From Flavobacteriales bacterium UBA4466 (GTDB taxonomy: Bacteria; Bacteroidota; Bacteroidia; Flavobacteriales_D; Crocinitomicaceae): 64,000 bases of DNA. The stretch is taken from NCBI GenBank assembly GCA_905182335.1, contig CAJJBE010000005.1:62001-126000 (forward strand), in the 5' to 3' direction. The notes beneath the pieces are model-generated. The model did not search any database, was not told where the DNA came from, and saw nothing but the letters and a program-made list of their open reading frames with translations. Positions 63,831 to 64,000 of the stretch are shown here, piece after piece; position 1 is the first letter of the stretch; every line of letters starts with the position of its first letter. Made by a program: the position numbers and the translations under genes.

Positions 63831-64000
63831 ATGGCGGAAGTAATAAAGCGTTGGTACGTAGTTAGAGCGATCAGTGGAAAAGAAAAGAAAGTTAAGGAGT
63901 ATCTTGAGATGGAAATTTCTAGACTTAATCTAGACGATTTCATAGATCAAATTTTAATTCCTACTGAAAAAGTATTTCAAATTAGAAAAGGAAAAAAGGT
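63831..64000 (+). CDS. nusG: Transcription termination/antitermination factor NusG, N-terminal part (3' end outside window)
   Basis: The frame starts MAEVIKRWYVVRAISGKEKK and runs off the right edge after about 56 residues. The motif KRWYVVRA-SGKEKKV is the opening of the NusG NGN domain. Its partner S10/boxA system would read the leader motif at 61789-61806. It follows secE after 14 bases; rplK would be expected next. Confidence 0.95.
   Translation, partial: MAEVIKRWYVVRAISGKEKKVKEYLEMEISRLNLDDFIDQILIPTEKVFQIRKGKK

Overview
The window looks like a chromosomal segment of an AT-rich member of the Bacteroidota, most likely order Flavobacteriales. I cannot fix the family from sequence alone. 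Supporting signs are type IX secretion (T9SS) sorting domains of both type A and type B, a TonB-dependent receptor paired with a DUF4249 lipoprotein, an OmpA/PD40 protein, a transketolase split into two subunits, a PspC-like protein, an HU-CCDC81/SPOR protein, few Shine-Dalgarno sequences, and promoters of the Bacteroidota type (TTG near -33 and TAnnTTTG near -7). Nothing resembles a prophage, transposon, CRISPR array, plasmid or defence island. Almost all of it is core genome, densely packed in short operons.

Layout. 1-5.5 kb: the 3' end of uvrA, then a leftward block with a TlpA-like thioredoxin, the sufS-sufE-DUF59-fabF operon and a degenerate TlyA-like gene. 5.6-11.7 kb, rightward: a PTPS-type pterin synthase with folE, a Bax-inhibitor-1 membrane protein, an unannotated 32-codon membrane microprotein, a GH3-family protein, a secreted protein, a deoxynucleoside kinase and hldD. 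11.7-16.2 kb, leftward: a TIGR04282-type protein, a rhodanese, a DUF4249 lipoprotein and a TonB receptor. 16.6-20.9 kb: pheT-bioD-bioA. 21-25.5 kb, leftward: a class III aminotransferase and a transketolase whose two subunit genes are separated by a secreted von Willebrand A (VWA) gene. 25.8-29.8 kb: a secreted T9SS type B protein with CUB and P domains, then gap. 29.8-38 kb: SPOR, metallo-beta-lactamase, DMT exporter, ribD, an MFS transporter, a peroxiredoxin and waaA.

38.2-46.4 kb is a sugar-nucleotide operon. It encodes a nearly complete WbpA/B/E/D-type route to UDP-GlcNAc(3NAc)A, UDP-glucose dehydrogenase plus UDP-xylose synthase, dTDP-glucose 4,6-dehydratase and a CpsB-type phosphatase. 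No glycosyltransferase, flippase or polymerase is visible, so these enzymes presumably feed a surface polysaccharide encoded elsewhere.

46.5-64 kb: a membrane protein fused to a YceI domain, a LOG-family protein, a PASTA protein, a T9SS type A protein, rluD, an OmpA/PD40 protein, a probable DUF2851 remnant followed by a PspC-like gene, an AGCS-type symporter with an unusual N-terminus, apt, an acyl-CoA dehydrogenase, rpsU, a xerC-type recombinase, hpf, and then the classic tRNA-Thr/Tyr/Gly - tuf - tRNA-Trp - secE - nusG translation cluster, which runs off the right end.

The observations most worth a second look are the xerC start codon inside the loop of the rpsU terminator, the degenerate TlyA, the VWA gene inside the transketolase operon, the YceI fusion, the inserted segment in the symporter, the palindrome-controlled microprotein, and several promoters whose -7 box almost touches the start codon. 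I did not find a convincing large undescribed system; the candidates are small-scale.
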